A DNA stretch of 33,184 bases from Pseudomonadota bacterium (GCA_963204845.1 CAUJIL010000096.1:1-33184); one strand, 5' to 3'; shown: positions 1 through 8,312, counted from the stretch's first letter. The notes: generated by a model not told the origin, from the letters alone. Numbers and translations are program-made.

Positions 1-426
1 CCGGCGGCGATCGCCGCGGCGCTGCGCGACGCCGAGGTCGAGGACCTGCAGGAGCGCCTGGTCGACGAACTGTCCGGCGGAGAGCGCACGCGGGTGATGA
101 TCGCGCGGCTGCTGGCGGCCGACCCGACCATCCTGCTGGCCGACGAGCCGGTGGCCGCGCTCGACGCCTACCATCAGTTGCACGCGATGGAGGTCCTCGC
201 CGAACGGGCCGCGCGTGGCACCGCGGTTGCGGTGGTGCTGCACGACCTCAGCCTGGCGGTGCGCTTCTGCCATCGCGTGCTGGTACTCGACCACGGCGCC
301 GTCGTCGCCTGCGGCAACGCGCGCGACGTGTTGCAGCCGGCGATCCTCGAGCCGGTCTACGGCGTGCGCATGCGAGTGATCGACGAGGATGGCGTCGCAG
401 CGATCATCCCCTTGCAGCGACGCTGA
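1..426 (+). CDS. ABC transporter ATP-binding protein (iron-siderophore/haem/B12 type), 3' part
   Basis: This is the C-terminal part of an ABC ATPase whose start lies before the window; the reading frame is open from base 1. The signature motif LSGGE falls at about 70-84, followed by the Walker B run ILLADEP (about 133-153) and an ALDAYHQ D-loop. A switch-region HDLS follows at about 241-252. The tail, with its VACGNARDVL segment and a YGVRM-like ending, resembles importers of the FecE/BtuD/HmuV group, which power uptake of iron chelates or corrinoids with a BtuC-type permease. The substrate cannot be told without the upstream permease and binding protein. The last 23 bases overlap the 3' end of the opposing ogt gene. 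Confidence 0.85.
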   Translation, partial: PAAIAAALRDAEVEDLQERLVDELSGGERTRVMIARLLAADPTILLADEPVAALDAYHQLHAMEVLAERAARGTAVAVVLHDLSLAVRFCHRVLVLDHGAVVACGNARDVLQPAILEPVYGVRMRVIDEDGVAAIIPLQRR

Positions 427-970
427 GATCCCTGAGCACGGGCCATGCGCCCTCGCGTTCGAGCAGCGCGCGCTTGCGTTCGACGCCCCAGCGGTAGCCG
501 CCGAGCGAGCCGTCGCTGCGCAGCACACGGTGGCAAGGCACCACCACCGCGAGCGGATTGGCGGCGCAGGCGCCGGCGACCGCGCGTGCCGCGGTGGGAA
601 ATCCCGCGCGGCGCGCCAGTTCGGCATACGTAATGGTCTGTCCGGCGGGCACCGTGCCGAGCGCCCGCCAGACCTGCTGGCGGAACGCACTGCCGTGCGG
701 ATCCAGCGGCAACGTGAACGGTTCGTTCGGGCGTTCGACGCGTGCCACCACCGCGGTCAGCGTCACGGTGGATCCCGCTGCGAGGCGGGCGTGCGGAAAG
801 CGCCGCGCGAGCTCGCGCCGCAGCGCCTGCGGATCGTCGCCGAGCAGCACCGCACACACGCCTGCCGCACCCTGTGCGACCAGGATCGCACCGAGCGAAC
901 AACTGCCCAGCGCCACGCCCAGAGAGGCCGGTTCCCGGTGGGTGACGGGCGTGGCCGATCCGGTGTCCAT
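404..970 (-). CDS. ogt: Methylated-DNA-[protein]-cysteine S-methyltransferase
   Basis: A suicide DNA-repair protein that moves the alkyl group from O6-alkylguanine (or O4-alkylthymine) to its own cysteine. The active-site PCHRV motif is clear, with the acceptor at Cys146 counting from the start chosen here. The HTH part (RAVAGACAANP, about 129-139) carries the arginine expected to flip the damaged base. A short RNase-H-like N-terminal domain precedes it, giving about 188 aa, close to Ogt. There is no Ada-type zinc domain. I chose the ATG at 970 because GGAG lies six bases upstream; an in-frame ATG at 982 would add four residues. It converges on the ABC ATPase with a 23-bp 3' overlap and diverges from the peroxidase gene. 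Confidence 0.9.
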   Translation of the reverse strand: MDTGSATPVTHREPASLGVALGSCSLGAILVAQGAAGVCAVLLGDDPQALRRELARRFPHARLAAGSTVTLTAVVARVERPNEPFTLPLDPHGSAFRQQVWRALGTVPAGQTITYAELARRAGFPTAARAVAGACAANPLAVVVPCHRVLRSDGSLGGYRWGVERKRALLEREGAWPVLRDLSVAARG

Positions 971-1119
971 GGTCTGCTCCATCCTGCGCGGCGGTGCTGC
1001 CTATCCTGCACCGGCGCCGTGATGCTGTCACGCGGGGCAGAGGCCGAGGCTGGCGCCGTCGACGCGGGGAGTGGACAATAAACAACGGAATTCCGGTAAC
1101 GAAACGAGGAGCAGTGAAC

Positions 1120-2115
1120 ATGAAATCAGGGACAACCGGGGCGGCGCTCGTACTGGCCGGGGCGCTCCTCGCGCAGGGAGCGGTGCTCGCGAACGAACCG
1201 ATCCAGCCGGTCAAGCCGGCGCGCAACATCGATCTCGGCCTCGCCGAGCTGGGCAAGAAACTGTATTTCGATCCGCGCCTGTCGCGCTCGGGATTCATTT
1301 CCTGCAATTCCTGCCACAACCTCTCGATGGGCGGCACCGACAACATCCCGACCTCGATCGGCCACAAGTGGCAGCAGGGGCCGATCAACGCGCCGACCGT
1401 GCTGAACTCGAGCCTGAACATCGCGCAGTTCTGGGACGGCCGTGCCGCGGACCTCCAGGAGCAGGCGGCGGGCCCGATCGCAAATCCCAAGGAAATGGCC
1501 TTCACGCACCGCCTCACCATCGACGTGCTGGCCTCGATTCCCGGGTACGCGAGGGAGTTCAAGCAGGTGTTCGCCAGCGACAAGATCACCATCGACGAGG
1601 TCACCGCCGCGATCGCCGAGTTCGAAAAGACGCTGGTGACGCCGGATTCGCGCTTCGACCAGTGGTTGCTCGGGGACGCCAGTGCGCTGAACGCACAGGA
1701 ACTCGCCGGCTACAAGCTGTTCAAGGAAAGCGGTTGCATCGCCTGTCACAACGGCGAGGCGGTCGGTGGCAACTCGTACCAGAAGATGGGCGTCGTGGCG
1801 CCGTACCAGGCATCGGTGGACGCCGAAGGCCGGTCGGCGGTTACCGGCAAGGACTCCGACCGCTTCAGCTTCAAGGTACCGACGCTGCGCAACGTCGAGC
1901 TGACGTACCCGTACTTCCACGACGGCGCAGCGAACACGCTCGGCGAGGCGGTCGACGTCATGGGACGGCTGCAACTGGGGCGCACGTTCAATGCCGAGGA
2001 GAACGCCAGCATCGTCGCGTTCCTGAAGACGCTGACCGGCGAACAGCCGCGACTGCTGCTGCCGATCCTGCCGCCTTCGGTCGACGCGACCCCGCGGCCG
2101 GTGCCGTTCGACTGA
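1120..2115 (+). CDS. Di-haem cytochrome c peroxidase
   Basis: A periplasmic enzyme that reduces hydrogen peroxide to water with electrons from small c-type cytochromes. The 331-aa protein has a Sec signal peptide of about 25 residues ending in VLANE. Two CxxCH haem-binding motifs follow: CNSCH at 62-66 (N-terminal peroxidatic haem) and CIACH at 206-210 (electron-transfer haem). The MGRLQLG segment near 281 supplies the usual distal methionine of the second haem. Length and order fit the CCP/MauG family; the plain CCP layout, without a MauG-type neighbour, favours a peroxidase. ATG 1120 was preferred to in-frame starts further upstream because GAGGAG sits about eight bases before it and the signal peptide begins there. 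It is convergent with the ZIP gene, 18 bp away. Confidence 0.92.
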   Translation: MKSGTTGAALVLAGALLAQGAVLANEPIQPVKPARNIDLGLAELGKKLYFDPRLSRSGFISCNSCHNLSMGGTDNIPTSIGHKWQQGPINAPTVLNSSLNIAQFWDGRAADLQEQAAGPIANPKEMAFTHRLTIDVLASIPGYAREFKQVFASDKITIDEVTAAIAEFEKTLVTPDSRFDQWLLGDASALNAQELAGYKLFKESGCIACHNGEAVGGNSYQKMGVVAPYQASVDAEGRSAVTGKDSDRFSFKVPTLRNVELTYPYFHDGAANTLGEAVDVMGRLQLGRTFNAEENASIVAFLKTLTGEQPRLLLPILPPSVDATPRPVPFD

Positions 2116-2133
2116 CGCCAACGGTGCGGGGCT

Positions 2134-3066
2134 TCAGCCCAGGGTGGTGTCGAGCACCATCATGATCGCGAAGCCGGCCATCAGCCCCAGCGTGGCCGGG
2201 GTCTGGTGGCCGTTGCGGTGGGTCTCCGGGATCACCTCGTGCGAGACCACGAACAGCATCGCGCCGGCGGCCAGCCCCATGCCGAGCGGATAGGCGAGCG
2301 GAAAACCGCTCGCCAGTCCCAGGCCGATCAGCGCGCCCACCGGTTCCAGCGTGCCGCTCAGCGCGGCCACGCCTACCGCGGGCGCAGGCGCGAGCCCGAC
2401 ACTGCGCAGTGCGAGCGCCACCGCCAGTCCTTCCGGGATGTCCTGCAGCGCGATCGCGACCGCCAGCGGCAGGCCGTCCTCGAGACTGCCTTGCGAGAAG
2501 GCGACCCCGACCGCCATGCCCTCGGGCAGGTTGTGCAGCGCGATCGCAAACACGAACAGCCACATCCGCGGGCAGCGTGCGTGGCCGGGGCCGCAGGGGC
2601 CGGTGGATTCGTGTTCGTGCGGCGTGAACTGTTCCAGTCCGAGCATCAACAGCACCCCGAGGCCCATCCCGAGCACCACGACCGCGGCGCCCAGCGGTTC
2701 GTTGCCGAGGATGCGTGAACCGGCCTCGAGCCCCGGCAGCAGCAGCGAGAACGCGGTGGCGGCGAGCATCATGCCGGCGGCCATGCCCATCAGGCTGTCC
2801 TCGAGCCGTCGCGGCATGCTGCGCAGGGCGAGCGCGGGCAGGGCGCCCAGCGTGGTCGTGGCGAAACCGGCGGTGCCGCCGAGCAACGCGAGTTGCAGTG
2901 CCCGCGTGGCGTCGCCGTTCGCCAGCGCGACGACGCTCTGGGCGAGCAGCACGATCACCGCGAACCCGGCGATCGCCAGCCCGGTCGCCGCGAGCGGGTG
3001 GGCGCGCACGTGCGCCTGCAGCGAGACGGTCCACGCCTGCTCTCCGGCCATGCGGCTGGTGCTCAT
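2134..3066 (-). CDS. ZIP family divalent metal transporter (GufA/BbZIP type)
   Basis: An inner-membrane transporter expected to carry Zn2+ or other divalent metals into the cytoplasm. The 310-aa protein is rich in membrane segments. It has HNLPEG at 178-183 and QDIPEG at 208-213, the pair of helices that form the binuclear metal site, and HEVIPE at 276-281. QDIPEG in place of a second HNxPEG is the pattern of the Bordetella BbZIP/GufA subfamily rather than ZupT. A loop with His150, Glu151, His152, Cys158, His162 and Cys165 could bind metal. The start is the ATG at 3064-3066, just before the hydrophobic N-terminus; the longer open frame upstream overlaps the sulfotransferase gene. That gene ends 50 bp upstream on the same strand, so co-transcription is possible. 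Confidence 0.9.
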   Translation of the reverse strand: MSTSRMAGEQAWTVSLQAHVRAHPLAATGLAIAGFAVIVLLAQSVVALANGDATRALQLALLGGTAGFATTTLGALPALALRSMPRRLEDSLMGMAAGMMLAATAFSLLLPGLEAGSRILGNEPLGAAVVVLGMGLGVLLMLGLEQFTPHEHESTGPCGPGHARCPRMWLFVFAIALHNLPEGMAVGVAFSQGSLEDGLPLAVAIALQDIPEGLAVALALRSVGLAPAPAVGVAALSGTLEPVGALIGLGLASGFPLAYPLGMGLAAGAMLFVVSHEVIPETHRNGHQTPATLGLMAGFAIMMVLDTTLG

Positions 3067-3116
3067 GTGCTGCTGGCTCTCCGATAGTGCGTGGTGGCGG
3101 TCGCGTGTCCTATGGC

Positions 3117-4115
3117 TCAGCCCGGGGCGTCGCCCGCCGCCGGTCCGCTGGTCAGCCGCTGCAGGATCCCGGCGATGAGGCGGGCGAACACCGCCTCGTG
3201 CTCCGTCAGGCGGCATTCGTCGGGCTCGCCGATCTCGATGTCGTCGCTGTGGATCGCGAGCGGCGGCACGACGCCCGCGGCGTTGATCCGCCGCACCAGC
3301 GGCGTGAACTCGCGCTGCAGCAGCGCCAGATCGTCGCGGGTGATCCGGTGCCGGTAGTCGGCTTCCTGATCGCCGTAGATCAGCGCATCGCTGGCGATGA
3401 TCCCCGGCCGGTCGCTGTCCAGCACCCCGTTCATCTCGCGCAGCAGCGCGATCTCGAACGGCGTCATGCTGCGGTTGATACGTGGATTGGCCAGTTCGAG
3501 TCCCGCGAGCGAGTCGAGCTCCAGTACGTGCAAAAAGAAGTCGCGGACCAGATCGTCCCGGACGCTGTCGTAGTTGCGCACGCGCAGCAACGTCGGATCG
3601 AATGTCTGCTGCAACCGCATCGCCACGCGCAGCGGCGCCGCGCGGAAACCCCGCAGGAACTCCGCAAAGGTTCCGGCGTAACGGTGTCGTTTCACCTGCT
3701 GGTGGTAACTCGAGACCGCGAGTCCCGCCACCGAGCGCAGGTAGATCGAAATTCGCGCCGTGTAGCCGATCCGCTCGACCTCGGCCAGAAAGCTCGCGAG
3801 CGCGGTATCGCTGGCGCCGATCAGGGTTTCCGAGGAGTACACCAGGTCCAGCCCCTCGGCATGCGCCCGGCGGATCTCCGGGTACACGCCGGCGGTATCC
3901 AGGCTGCGGTTCGCCAGCGCCGGCACCTCGAGCAGTTTCCCGATCGCCAGCGCGTTGCCGCTCGAGATCCGGCCAGCCCGCGCGGCCGCGACGCTGCCCG
4001 ACTCCGGGTAGAGCACGCCGCGCGCGCGCAGTGCCTCGACGTTGCGCGCCAGCGCTGACTGGATGGCGGAGGATCCCGTCTTCGGGATACCGATATGGAG
4101 CGTCAGGACCGGCAT
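3117..4115 (-). CDS. Sulfotransferase-like protein
   Basis: The 332-aa product starts with a beta strand and a P-loop-like segment, HIGIPKTGSS (residues 7-16), which is the 5'-phosphosulfate (PAPS) binding loop of sulfotransferases. A second conserved-looking stretch, YLRSVAGLAVSSYHQQ (about 125-140), has the Arg and Ser expected of the 3'-phosphate site. It would therefore transfer sulfate from PAPS to an unknown acceptor, perhaps a glycan or lipid; that is inference from the fold. No signal peptide is seen. The ATG at 4113-4115 is preceded by GGAGG with six to seven bases of spacing. It is divergent from tetR (4268), with about 150 bp between them that contain the palindrome described separately. 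Confidence 0.72.
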   Translation of the reverse strand: MPVLTLHIGIPKTGSSAIQSALARNVEALRARGVLYPESGSVAAARAGRISSGNALAIGKLLEVPALANRSLDTAGVYPEIRRAHAEGLDLVYSSETLIGASDTALASFLAEVERIGYTARISIYLRSVAGLAVSSYHQQVKRHRYAGTFAEFLRGFRAAPLRVAMRLQQTFDPTLLRVRNYDSVRDDLVRDFFLHVLELDSLAGLELANPRINRSMTPFEIALLREMNGVLDSDRPGIIASDALIYGDQEADYRHRITRDDLALLQREFTPLVRRINAAGVVPPLAIHSDDIEIGEPDECRLTEHEAVFARLIAGILQRLTSGPAAGDAPG

Positions 4116-4234
4116 CGATGCCCTCCAGCAGTTCGGGGCCTGGGCCCGAGATCCGATACGAGCGGCGCAGTCTAGCAAAAGCGGCCGGATCGTCGGGGGG
4201 GCTGCTTGCAGTACAAGGATCGATCGTAGAAGAT

Positions 4235-4248
4235 AGTAATTGATTACT
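4235..4248. promoter_or_regulatory. Perfect palindrome, candidate TetR operator
   Basis: AGTAAT-TG-ATTACT is a perfect 14-bp inverted repeat lying about 20 bases before the tetR start, in an AT-rich patch that stands out from the GC-rich surroundings. TetR-family repressors usually bind such palindromes in their own promoter, so autorepression of the tetR-HlyD-ABC operon is likely. It could also act on the divergent sulfotransferase gene. The sequence is seen directly; the regulatory role is inference. Confidence 0.55.
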
Positions 4249-4267
4249 TTCTTCCTTGGAGTGGTCG

Positions 4268-4876
4268 ATGAGCGATACCGAACGCTATCTGCCCGCGGAG
4301 CAGCGCCGTGAGCGAACTGTCCAGGCGGTAATCGAACTCGCCGCGGAACAGGATCCGGCCGCGATCACGACGGCCGCGATCGCGAGCCGCATGCACCTGA
4401 CGCAGGGCGCGCTGTTCCGCCACTTTCCCAGCAAGGAGGCAATCTGGGAGGCAACGATGGCGTGGGTGGCGCGGCGCCTGCTGGAGCGCGTCGAGCAAGC
4501 CGCGCAGGGGCAGTCCTCGCCGCTGGCCGCGCTGGAGGCGATGTTCCTGGCGCATGCATCGTTCGTGTCGGCGCACCCGGGTGTGCCGCGCATGATGTTC
4601 GGCGAACTGCAGCGCGCCGGGGACACACCGGCGAAGCGCCTGGCCCGCACGTTGATCGCGCAGTACGCGGCGCGCTTGCGCTGCCTGATCGAGGACGGCA
4701 AGTCGCGCGGCGAAGTGTGTCCCGGGCTCGACGCCGAGGCGGCCGCGACGCTGTTCATCGGCTCGCTGCAGGGGCTGGTGATGCAGTCGCTGATCGCTGG
4801 CGATCTGGCGCGCGTCGCGGCCGAGGCGCCACGGGTATTCACCCTGTACCGACGCGCCGTGGAGGCCTCGCCATGA
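4268..4876 (+). CDS. TetR/AcrR family transcriptional regulator
   Basis: A 202-aa one-component regulator. The N-terminal HTH spans about residues 32-55 (ITTAAIASRMHLTQGALFRHF), matching the TetR consensus with the usual FxHFPSKEAIW continuation. The C-terminal ligand-binding domain is divergent, so the inducer cannot be predicted. The ATG at 4268 has TGGAG about six bases upstream; a TTG at 4256 is in frame but would include the ribosome binding site. The stop codon overlaps the start of the HlyD gene (ATGA), tying this regulator to the export operon it most likely controls. Confidence 0.9.
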   Translation: MSDTERYLPAEQRRERTVQAVIELAAEQDPAAITTAAIASRMHLTQGALFRHFPSKEAIWEATMAWVARRLLERVEQAAQGQSSPLAALEAMFLAHASFVSAHPGVPRMMFGELQRAGDTPAKRLARTLIAQYAARLRCLIEDGKSRGEVCPGLDAEAAATLFIGSLQGLVMQSLIAGDLARVAAEAPRVFTLYRRAVEASP

Positions 4877-6024
4877 ACTTTCCCCGCATCGCCCCGCGTG
4901 CGCTCGTGCTGCTTGCGGCACTGCCGTCGCTGCTGGCGCTGTTCGGCTACGTGGCGTTGCGTTCGGGGCCGCTGGCGCCGGTGCCGGTGACGGTGGCCAC
5001 GGTCGCGAGCCGCACGATCACGCCGGCGCTGTTCGGCGTCGGCACCGTCGGGGCGCGCCACGTGCACCGGATCGGCCCGACCGCCCCCGGTCGCATCGCG
5101 GATCTCGCGGTCGATGTCGGTGGGCGGGTACGCGCCGGCCAGACGCTGGGTGCGATGGACCCGGTAGATCTGACAGCGCGCATCGCGGCGCAGGATGCGG
5201 CGCTGCTGCGTACGGCTGCCGCCGAGCGCGAGGCCGTGGCCCGCCACGACTACGCGCGCAGCCAGCTGCAGCGCTATGAACGCCTGTTCGTCCAGCGCTC
5301 GGTGAGTGAGGAAGTGCTCACCGCGAAGCGCCAGGAAATGGCGATCACCGACGCGGCGCTGGCCGCCGCGCGCGGCGAGATCGCACGCGTGCGCGCCGAC
5401 GGCGAGGCCTTGCGGGCGCAACGCGCCAACCTCCGGCTGCTGTCGCCGGTCGACGGGCTGGTGGTGGTGCGTAGCGCCGACCCCGGCACCACGCTGGTCG
5501 CCGGACAGGTGGTGTTCGAGATCATCGACACCGCCAGCGTGTGGATCGACGTGCGCTTCGACCAGTCCGGCGCGGCCGGGCTGGTGGCGGGGCTGCCCGC
5601 CCGCATCGTGCTGCGTTCCAGTGGCCTGGAGCCGATCGATGGCCACGTGCTGCGCGTCGAACCGGTGGCCGATGCCGTCACCGAGGAACTGCTCGCGAAG
5701 GTCGTATTCGATACCTTGCCGCCGCGCCTGCCCGCGCTCGGTGAACTCGCCGAGGTCACGGTGGACCTGGCGCCACTGGCCGCGGCACCGGTGATCCCCA
5801 ATGCCGCGCTGCGGCGCGGAGCGGACGGCCCCGGGGTGTGGCGGCTCGGCGAGGAAGGGGTCGAGTTCGTGCGCGTCACGCCGGGCCGGGGGGATCTCGA
5901 CGGACTGCTGCAGATCGAGGCGGGCCTGCAGCCGGGCGATCGCATCGTGGTGTACAGCGCCCGTGCATTGGGCGCGCGCAGCCGGCTGCGCGTCGTCGAC
6001 GAGATCGCGCGGAGTGCCCGATGA
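4873..6024 (+). CDS. HlyD-family periplasmic adaptor (membrane fusion protein)
   Basis: The 383-aa protein has one N-terminal membrane helix (about residues 10-28) followed by a periplasmic domain. A biotinyl-lipoyl-like half motif lies at about 73-99 (GRIADLAVDVGGRVRAGQTL), then a helical hairpin rich in Ala/Arg/Glu (about 100-180), the second lipoyl half (SPVDGLVVVRSADPGTTL region) and a beta-barrel domain. It would link the inner-membrane FtsX/ATPase pair to an outer-membrane channel, which is not encoded here. It is translationally coupled at both ends: ATGA overlaps with tetR upstream and with the permease downstream. The order adaptor-permease-ATPase resembles DevBCA-type exporters. Confidence 0.9.
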   Translation: MNFPRIAPRALVLLAALPSLLALFGYVALRSGPLAPVPVTVATVASRTITPALFGVGTVGARHVHRIGPTAPGRIADLAVDVGGRVRAGQTLGAMDPVDLTARIAAQDAALLRTAAAEREAVARHDYARSQLQRYERLFVQRSVSEEVLTAKRQEMAITDAALAAARGEIARVRADGEALRAQRANLRLLSPVDGLVVVRSADPGTTLVAGQVVFEIIDTASVWIDVRFDQSGAAGLVAGLPARIVLRSSGLEPIDGHVLRVEPVADAVTEELLAKVVFDTLPPRLPALGELAEVTVDLAPLAAAPVIPNAALRRGADGPGVWRLGEEGVEFVRVTPGRGDLDGLLQIEAGLQPGDRIVVYSARALGARSRLRVVDEIARSAR

Positions 6025-7223
6025 TCAGTCTCGCCGCGCGTGACATCGTCCACGGCTGGGGCAAGTTCGTGTTCACCGGGGTCGGGCTCGGGTTGCTGAT
6101 CGGCGTCACGCTGATCATGGCCGGCGTCTACCGTGGCATGGTCGACGACGCCAAGGCGCTGCTCGACAACAGCGGCGCGGAGCTGTGGGTGGTGCAGCAG
6201 GACACGCTGGGGCCGTATGCCGAGCCCTCGAGCGTGCGTGACGACACCTGGCGGCGCCTGCGCACGACGCCGGGCGTGGCGCGCGCCGCGAACGTCACCT
6301 ATCTGACCATGCAACTCGCCACCTCCGCCGGCGAGGTACGCGCGATGGTGGTCGGCGTGCCGCCCGGCGAGATCGTCGCGCCGGGCTGGCCACCGTTCCT
6401 GGTTGCCGGGCGGCACATCACGCGCAGCCATTACGAGGCGGTCGCGGATCTGGCCAGCGGCGCCCGCCTCGGTGACGTGCTGAAGATCCGCCGTCACCGC
6501 TACACGGTGGTGGGGCTCACGCGGCGCATGGTTTCCGCGAGCGGTGACCCGATGGTGTTCATCCCGCTGCGCGACGCCCAGGAGGCGCAGTTCCTGAAGG
6601 ACAACGACGCGGTCCGCGCGACGCGCCGGCGCAACGCGGCCGACCCGGCGTTCGACCGCCCCGGCGTCCCCGGGCTGCTCGCGGCGATCGACGAAGCGCA
6701 GAGCGCCAATCCCTGGGTCAACGCGGTGCTGGTGACGCTGCAGCCGGGCGCATCCGCCACGGAGGCCGCGCAGGCGATCCGCCGCTGGGCGCGGCTGACC
6801 GTCTACACCCGCGAGGCGATGGAGGCGATCCTGGTCGGCAAGCTGATCGCGACCTCGGCGCGCCAGATCGGCATGTTCCTGGTGATCCTCGGCGTGGTCA
6901 GCGCGACCATCGTCGCGTTCATCATCTACACGCTGACGATGGACAAACTGCGCGAGATCGCCGTGCTCAAGCTGATCGGCACCCGCAACCGCACGATCGC
7001 GGCGATGATCCTGCAGCAGGCGATCGCGCTCGGTCTGATCGGCCTCGTGACCGGCCGCATCGCGGCGACCTGGGCGGCGCCGGCGTTTCCGAAATACGTG
7101 CTGCTGGTGCCGCAGGACACGCTGGCGGCGCTGTGCATCGTGATCGCGATCTGCGTGCTCGCGAGCCTGGTGGCGATCCGCCTCGCGCTGGCGGTCGATC
7201 CGGCCGAGGCGATCGGAGGCTGA
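6021..7223 (+). CDS. ABC transporter permease, FtsX/MacB-DevC type
   Basis: The 400-aa inner-membrane protein has the FtsX arrangement. A first membrane helix at about residues 17-36 is followed by a large extracytoplasmic domain (about 40-275), then three helices at about 281-304, 330-350 and 366-390. The segment LREIAVLKLIGTRNRTI between helices 2 and 3 is the typical coupling region that contacts the ATPase. Such permeases drive mechanical export of lipids, peptides or toxic compounds from the inner membrane or periplasm, not classical pore transport. The start ATG overlaps the HlyD stop. The substrate is unknown. Confidence 0.88.
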   Translation: MISLAARDIVHGWGKFVFTGVGLGLLIGVTLIMAGVYRGMVDDAKALLDNSGAELWVVQQDTLGPYAEPSSVRDDTWRRLRTTPGVARAANVTYLTMQLATSAGEVRAMVVGVPPGEIVAPGWPPFLVAGRHITRSHYEAVADLASGARLGDVLKIRRHRYTVVGLTRRMVSASGDPMVFIPLRDAQEAQFLKDNDAVRATRRRNAADPAFDRPGVPGLLAAIDEAQSANPWVNAVLVTLQPGASATEAAQAIRRWARLTVYTREAMEAILVGKLIATSARQIGMFLVILGVVSATIVAFIIYTLTMDKLREIAVLKLIGTRNRTIAAMILQQAIALGLIGLVTGRIAATWAAPAFPKYVLLVPQDTLAALCIVIAICVLASLVAIRLALAVDPAEAIGG

Positions 7224-7224
7224 G

Positions 7225-7974
7225 ATGAGTGGTACCGGGATTCGCATCGAAGGCCTGCGCAAGCGCTACGGCAGCGGCGACACCGCGGTGGATGCGCTGA
7301 AGCAGGTGGACATGAGCGTCGCGCCGGGCGAGGTGGTCGGGCTGATCGGGCCCTCCGGCTCGGGCAAGAGCACGCTGCTGAAGTGCCTCGGGGCCGTGAT
7401 CGAGCCGACGGCCGGACGCATGACGCTCGGGGAGGACCGGATCTACGACGACGGCTGGCGGGTGCGCGACCTGCGCGCGTTGCGACGCGATCGCATCGGC
7501 TTCGTGTTCCAGGCGCCGTACCTGATCCCGTTCCTCGACGTCACCGACAACGTCGCGCTGCCGCCGATGCTGGCGGGTGTGCCGAACGCCGAGGCGCGGC
7601 GACGGGCGCTCGAGTTGCTGGAGGCCCTCGAGGTCAGCCACCGCGCGACGGCCATGCCCTCGCAACTGTCCGGCGGCGAGCAGCAGCGGGTCGCGATCGC
7701 CCGCGGGCTGGTGAACCGGCCGCCGGTGATCCTTGCCGACGAACCGACCGCCCCGCTCGACAGTGCGCGCGCGCTCACCGTGATCCGCATCCTGAACGAG
7801 ATGGCGCATCGCTACCGCACGGCGGTGATCGTGGTCACGCACGACGAGAAGATCATCCCGACCTTTGCCCGCATCTACCACATCCGCGACGGTGTCACGC
7901 AGGAGGAACAAGGCGAGGGGCGCGGCATTGCTTCGCGCCTCGCTCAGGCTCCGGACCCGGAGTCGCTCAGGTAG
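7225..7974 (+). CDS. ABC transporter ATP-binding protein, LolD/MacB/DevA type
   Basis: The 249-aa ATPase partners the FtsX-like permease just upstream (one base between stop and start). All nucleotide-binding motifs are present: Walker A GPSGSGKST at 42-50, Q-loop Gln96, signature LSGGEQQRV at 148-156, Walker B VILADE at 168-173 and switch His206. The D-loop reads PTAPLDS, with Pro where many relatives have Ala or Gly. The C-terminal tail after about residue 225 is variable. The last 31 bases overlap the 3' end of the opposing SMR gene, so either the tail was extended or the two genes have been compacted together. Confidence 0.92.
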   Translation: MSGTGIRIEGLRKRYGSGDTAVDALKQVDMSVAPGEVVGLIGPSGSGKSTLLKCLGAVIEPTAGRMTLGEDRIYDDGWRVRDLRALRRDRIGFVFQAPYLIPFLDVTDNVALPPMLAGVPNAEARRRALELLEALEVSHRATAMPSQLSGGEQQRVAIARGLVNRPPVILADEPTAPLDSARALTVIRILNEMAHRYRTAVIVVTHDEKIIPTFARIYHIRDGVTQEEQGEGRGIASRLAQAPDPESLR

Positions 7975-8273
7975 AGACCGATCACGCCGGTCGCGATCAC
8001 CGCCAGAAAGAAGATCCGTTGCGGCGTCAGCTGCTCATCGAAGAAGCAGGCACCGATGGCCGCAATCACGGCGATCCCCACGGCCGACCAGATCGCGTAG
8101 GCGACGCCGATGTCGATGGTTCTGACCGCCATGGTCAGGGTCAGGATGCTGCCAAAATAGAAAACGAAGACGCCCACGGAAGGGAGCAAGCGAGTGAAGC
8201 CCTCCGAGAGCTTCATGCAGGTGGTGCCCGAGATCTCGAGCGCAATGGCAGCGAACAGATAGACCCAGTGCAT
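7944..8273 (-). CDS. Small multidrug resistance (SMR) family exporter
   Basis: A 109-aa, four-helix inner-membrane protein of the EmrE/SugE family, which exports cationic or guanidinium-type compounds in exchange for protons as a dimer. Glu13 in helix 1 (IALEISGT) is the essential proton/substrate residue. YAIWSAVG in helix 3 carries the conserved tryptophan. The length is typical. It lies 39 bp downstream of a SAM methyltransferase on the same strand and is probably co-transcribed with it. Which SMR subtype it belongs to (broad drug exporter, guanidinium exporter or other) cannot be decided from these motifs alone. Confidence 0.9.
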   Translation of the reverse strand: MHWVYLFAAIALEISGTTCMKLSEGFTRLLPSVGVFVFYFGSILTLTMAVRTIDIGVAYAIWSAVGIAVIAAIGACFFDEQLTPQRIFFLAVIATGVIGLYLSDSGSGA

Positions 8274-8312
8274 CGCAGGCGCCTCGCGTCAGGAAAAAGT
8301 CCGCCGGTGTGG

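Noticed and set aside
2134..3216. Longer 360-aa form of the ZIP transporter
   Set aside because: The extra 50 residues overlap the sulfotransferase 3' end, are Arg/Pro-rich and have no ribosome site; the 310-aa form matches BbZIP in length.
7225..7974. Pro in the ATPase D-loop (PTAPLDS) as a sign of inactivity
   Set aside because: All catalytic motifs are intact, and I recall Pro at this place in other ATPases of HlyD-linked exporters, so it is not evidence for loss of function.
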